Of a stretch of DNA of 45,026 nt, positions 43,330 to 45,026 are shown piece after piece. Position numbers and translations under genes: made by a program. Each line of letters opens with the position of its first letter. Positions within the stretch are counted from its first letter, which is position 1. This DNA is from Sphingomonas sp. PsM26. GTDB lineage: Bacteria; Pseudomonadota; Alphaproteobacteria; Sphingomonadales; Sphingomonadaceae. The notes under the pieces are model-generated. The model did not search any database. It had not been told where the DNA came from and worked only from the letters and a program-made list of their open reading frames with translations. Location of the stretch: assembly GCA_030433805.1 (NCBI GenBank), contig JARUXA010000025.1, positions 1 through 45,026 of the forward strand, read 5' to 3'.

Positions 43330-43725
43330 TCATGCGATTGGGCGCAGACGACTGCTCTTAATACCTACCTCGAAGCAGCCTCGGTCCATGGCTCCGGCCG
43401 TTGTAACTATGACCGGCCAGATCGTTAGGACCCGGGCAGTCATTGCCGTAAGCGGGAGGCGTGTCACTGCCGGCAACGGAAAGAAACCGATCAAATTCGA
43501 CTTCAAAAACAATTCCCGCGACGGTCTTTTGGTAGCAATGCGCCGGTCGCCGGAGAGAACACTCCAGCCACCTTCCTTTCCAAGCACCTCAATCCAAGCT
43601 TCATCCGGCATACTACCGGTCCCAAACTTGTCCCTGATGTGGACGACCTCATGGATGCCATCGAACAACGCGCCCAGCCCTCGGCCGAGCCGGGGAGCAA
43701 GGTTATTGTCGACCAGCAGCTTCAC
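43330..43725 (-). CDS. VapC45-like PIN-domain toxin
   Basis: The 131-residue protein begins KLLVDNNLAPRLGRGLGAL, with the first PIN Asp in VDNNL. HEVVHIRDKFG and an Asp/Glu pair in DEAWIEVL follow, then WSVLSGDRRIATK, where the second Asp lies in SGD. The pattern matches the DUF5615/VapC45-type PIN group. Such proteins are RNases held by an antitoxin. The ATG overlaps the antitoxin stop (ATGA). The C-terminal part is rich in Thr/Val, and the active residues look intact, so it should be functional. Confidence 0.8.
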   Translation of the reverse strand: MKLLVDNNLAPRLGRGLGALFDGIHEVVHIRDKFGTGSMPDEAWIEVLGKEGGWSVLSGDRRIATKRPSRELFLKSNLIGFFPLPAVTRLPLTAMTARVLTIWPVIVTTAGAMDRGCFEVGIKSSRLRPIA

Positions 43726-44411
43726 GCGGCCCGTCGAAGCTCCAAGATTTCCTCGTAAGCAAGAGCGTCACGTATCAGTTTAGGTTTAAGCTCGTAGATC
43801 TTGGCGACCTTGGCAACCGATCCCTCCGCCTGTACCGCTTCGGCCACGCGGGCGGTCGTCATCCCGTGCTCGGCAATAATTGGCTGGCCAAATGCTCGTT
43901 CGGGGTCCGCTACGATCGTTCGTTTACCATGAAGGAGCCACCAGCGCTCTGCGCCTTCCGGGCCGAAATCAAGATCTGCGAGGCTGGGTGCTACGACACG
44001 GTTAAAAACACCTTGGCTACGCTTCAGATCGATAAGTTGAGGCTCATCCAAGTCTCGCGTAATCTCTAGGAAAATCGTTTTCCCATCCGTCTTGAACTGC
44101 GACGTCGAGAAAGGTCGATCCTGGCCCACAATGTTGCGCGCTCGTTCCATGCAGATGCGTATGGTGGGGAGCCCGATATTCCTGGCCCGCAAGGCATTGA
44201 CGATGCGAGCCTCCACAAGATCGCGAAAACCAAGCAACACGCCATCGTCTAGGTCTGAGGTATCATACTGCGGTCGCCAGAGTGGATGCTCATGCTTCGC
44301 GTCGTGGTTATAACCCAGTAGCCAACGGCGCAACGTCCCTGCTCGCATGCCAACCATGCGAGCAGCCTCGGGGGCGGTATAGATGCCAATGCCGTACGCA
44401 GCGTGATTCAT
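43722..44411 (-). CDS. VapB45-like antitoxin with DNA-binding N-terminus
   Basis: The 229-residue protein begins with a helix-turn-helix-like segment (YTAPEAARMVGMRAGTLRRWL) like MerR or XRE-type domains. It continues with a YNHD...HPLWRPQYD loop and FRDLVEARIVNALRARNIGL, found in the VapB45 antitoxin group, and a C-terminal DUF433-like part (AEHGMTTARVAEAVQAEGS). The gene precedes the toxin and overlaps it. Start: an ATG at 44411 is the best fit. An upstream frame (to 44489) is Arg-rich and not family-like. It likely represses its own promoter. Confidence 0.8.
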   Translation of the reverse strand: MNHAAYGIGIYTAPEAARMVGMRAGTLRRWLLGYNHDAKHEHPLWRPQYDTSDLDDGVLLGFRDLVEARIVNALRARNIGLPTIRICMERARNIVGQDRPFSTSQFKTDGKTIFLEITRDLDEPQLIDLKRSQGVFNRVVAPSLADLDFGPEGAERWWLLHGKRTIVADPERAFGQPIIAEHGMTTARVAEAVQAEGSVAKVAKIYELKPKLIRDALAYEEILELRRAA

Positions 44412-44417
44412 TATGCA

Positions 44418-44448
44418 TCTATAGCCGTTTTCGATGACCAATTGACAA
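44418..44448 (-). promoter_or_regulatory. Candidate leaderless promoter of the toxin-antitoxin operon
   Basis: The minus strand has TATAGA (44418-44423) six bases before the ATG at 44411, so transcription would start at or next to the start codon. A -35-like TTGTCA (44443-44448) lies 19 bp upstream, slightly long. There is no Shine-Dalgarno sequence before this ATG, as expected for a leaderless mRNA. Elsewhere in 44412-44723 (312 bp) I see no gene. Confidence 0.4.
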
Positions 44449-44723
44449 ACGTATTCTCTGCGCCTCCGTCCATTCCGATTACATGCCAAATTACAGTCTG
44501 ATGCGGCATACGCAGTTTATCTTTTCATGTCTTCACCGAGCCCGGGCGTACCGGCCACTACGCTGGTAAGCTTACCGCGTGGGCACACGTCGTCCATGTT
44601 CTGATGCTGGGGTACACCAGATTACATCTCCGGGCGGTCGTTGCAAAAGACGGGATGGTATCCGCCCAAGTCAATCAGCAAAAGCAAATAGCTCTGCGCC
44701 TTAAGTGCTATGAGGCGATGGAT

Positions 44724-44799
44724 TGGTGGAGCCGAGGGGGATCGAACCCCTGACCTTTCGCATGCCATGCGAACGCTCTCCCAGCTGAGCTACGGCCCC
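44724..44799 (-). tRNA. tRNA-Ala (anticodon GGC)
   Basis: The 76-nt gene folds into a standard cloverleaf: acceptor GGGGCCG with CGGCTCC, D arm GCTCAGCTGGGAGAGC, anticodon arm TTCGC-ATGGCAT-GCGAA with anticodon GGC, and T arm AGGGGTTCGATCCCCT. The terminal CCA is encoded. It reads GCC and GCU, the main alanine codons in this GC-rich genome. Its 3' end faces the toxin-antitoxin module, as in many island junctions. Confidence 0.97.
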
Positions 44800-44838
44800 A
44801 TCGTTTCTGCGCTGACCCGGTGGGTCTGCGGCGGGAAG

Positions 44839-44864
44839 GCGCTGCCCCTACCGAGGGGCAGCGC
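44839..44864. terminator. Strong hairpin upstream of tRNA-Ala
   Basis: GCGCTGCCCC (44839-44848) and GGGGCAGCGC (44855-44864) form a perfect 10-bp stem with a 6-nt loop, 40 bp upstream of the tRNA. There is no T-run on either strand, so it may be a processing or rho-linked structure. The rest of 44800-45026 is very GC-rich, and I see no convincing gene in it. Confidence 0.4.
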
Positions 44865-45026
44865 GGTTGGCAAGCGCGGAACGTCGCTTTGCCGAAAATT
44901 CGGGAAAATTTTATCGCGACCGACCCGCGCGCCCAGGGGCGCGGGGCGGTCCGCCGGTGAATGCGCGGCGGGGTCCGGGGGCGCGTGCCCGCCCCGGGGG
45001 TGGGGACCACCCAGCTCCACTTCGTG

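Noticed and set aside
44708..45010. 100-codon minus-strand frame across the tRNA
   Set aside because: It includes the whole tRNA-Ala gene, has no SD, and its composition follows GC content only.

Overview
The window comes from a GC-rich alphaproteobacterium, almost certainly a sphingomonad (Sphingomonas or a close relative). The evidence is the 5' segment of a 16S rRNA gene at the left edge with a sphingomonad-type first variable region, an alphaproteobacterial rrn leader with boxA, FlbT-type flagellin control, short translationally coupled operons with ATGA/GTGA/TGATG overlaps, and dispersed palindromic repeats of a kind common in sphingomonads. No phage, CRISPR array or intact insertion sequence is visible.

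Layout. 1-740: 16S 5' end, leader and rrn promoter (minus strand). 742-5034: an ABC ATPase, FtsX-type permease and CrtC/AttH-like lipocalin operon. 5207-9302: a small DUF5818-like gene, an MFS transporter with a TauD/TfdA-type dioxygenase, and divergently a ribbon-helix-helix regulator with an esterase. 9328-13290: a membrane protein, phosphatase and anchored protein operon, a MetX-like hydrolase and a YdjM-like membrane protein. 13291-15182: a lower-GC patch with an acyltransferase and a possible transposase relic.

15183-22812 is a run of nine or ten same-strand genes. It begins with an L,D-transpeptidase and a small lipoprotein. An unannotated 43-codon reading frame, a YdhS-like FAD/NAD(P) protein, an ATP-grasp ligase, an SsuD/SfnG-type flavin monooxygenase and a MetN-MetI-MetQ importer follow. 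The last part looks like an organosulfur uptake and oxidation unit, and it contains two genes whose chemistry is unknown (ATP-grasp and FAD protein). It is the best candidate in the window for an undescribed pathway.

22933-27288 is a compact flagellin locus: a FlaEY-like giant protein, FlbT and one flagellin, with a perfect stem-loop just upstream of the flagellin ribosome binding site. 27601-31503 is cyoABCD, a quinol oxidase. Divergent from it are a TonB-dependent receptor (31850-34312) and a two-gene ABC importer with a duplicated permease and no binding protein (34679-37796).

38119-43238 looks like the edge of a polysaccharide locus: a membrane-anchored clan GH-A-like protein, a family 4 glycosyltransferase and two Gfo/Idh/MocA oxidoreductases. 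43330-44411 is a VapBC45-like toxin-antitoxin pair, followed by a tRNA-Ala(GGC). Gene calls rest on recognition of motifs and on start-site and overlap logic. No database search was run.
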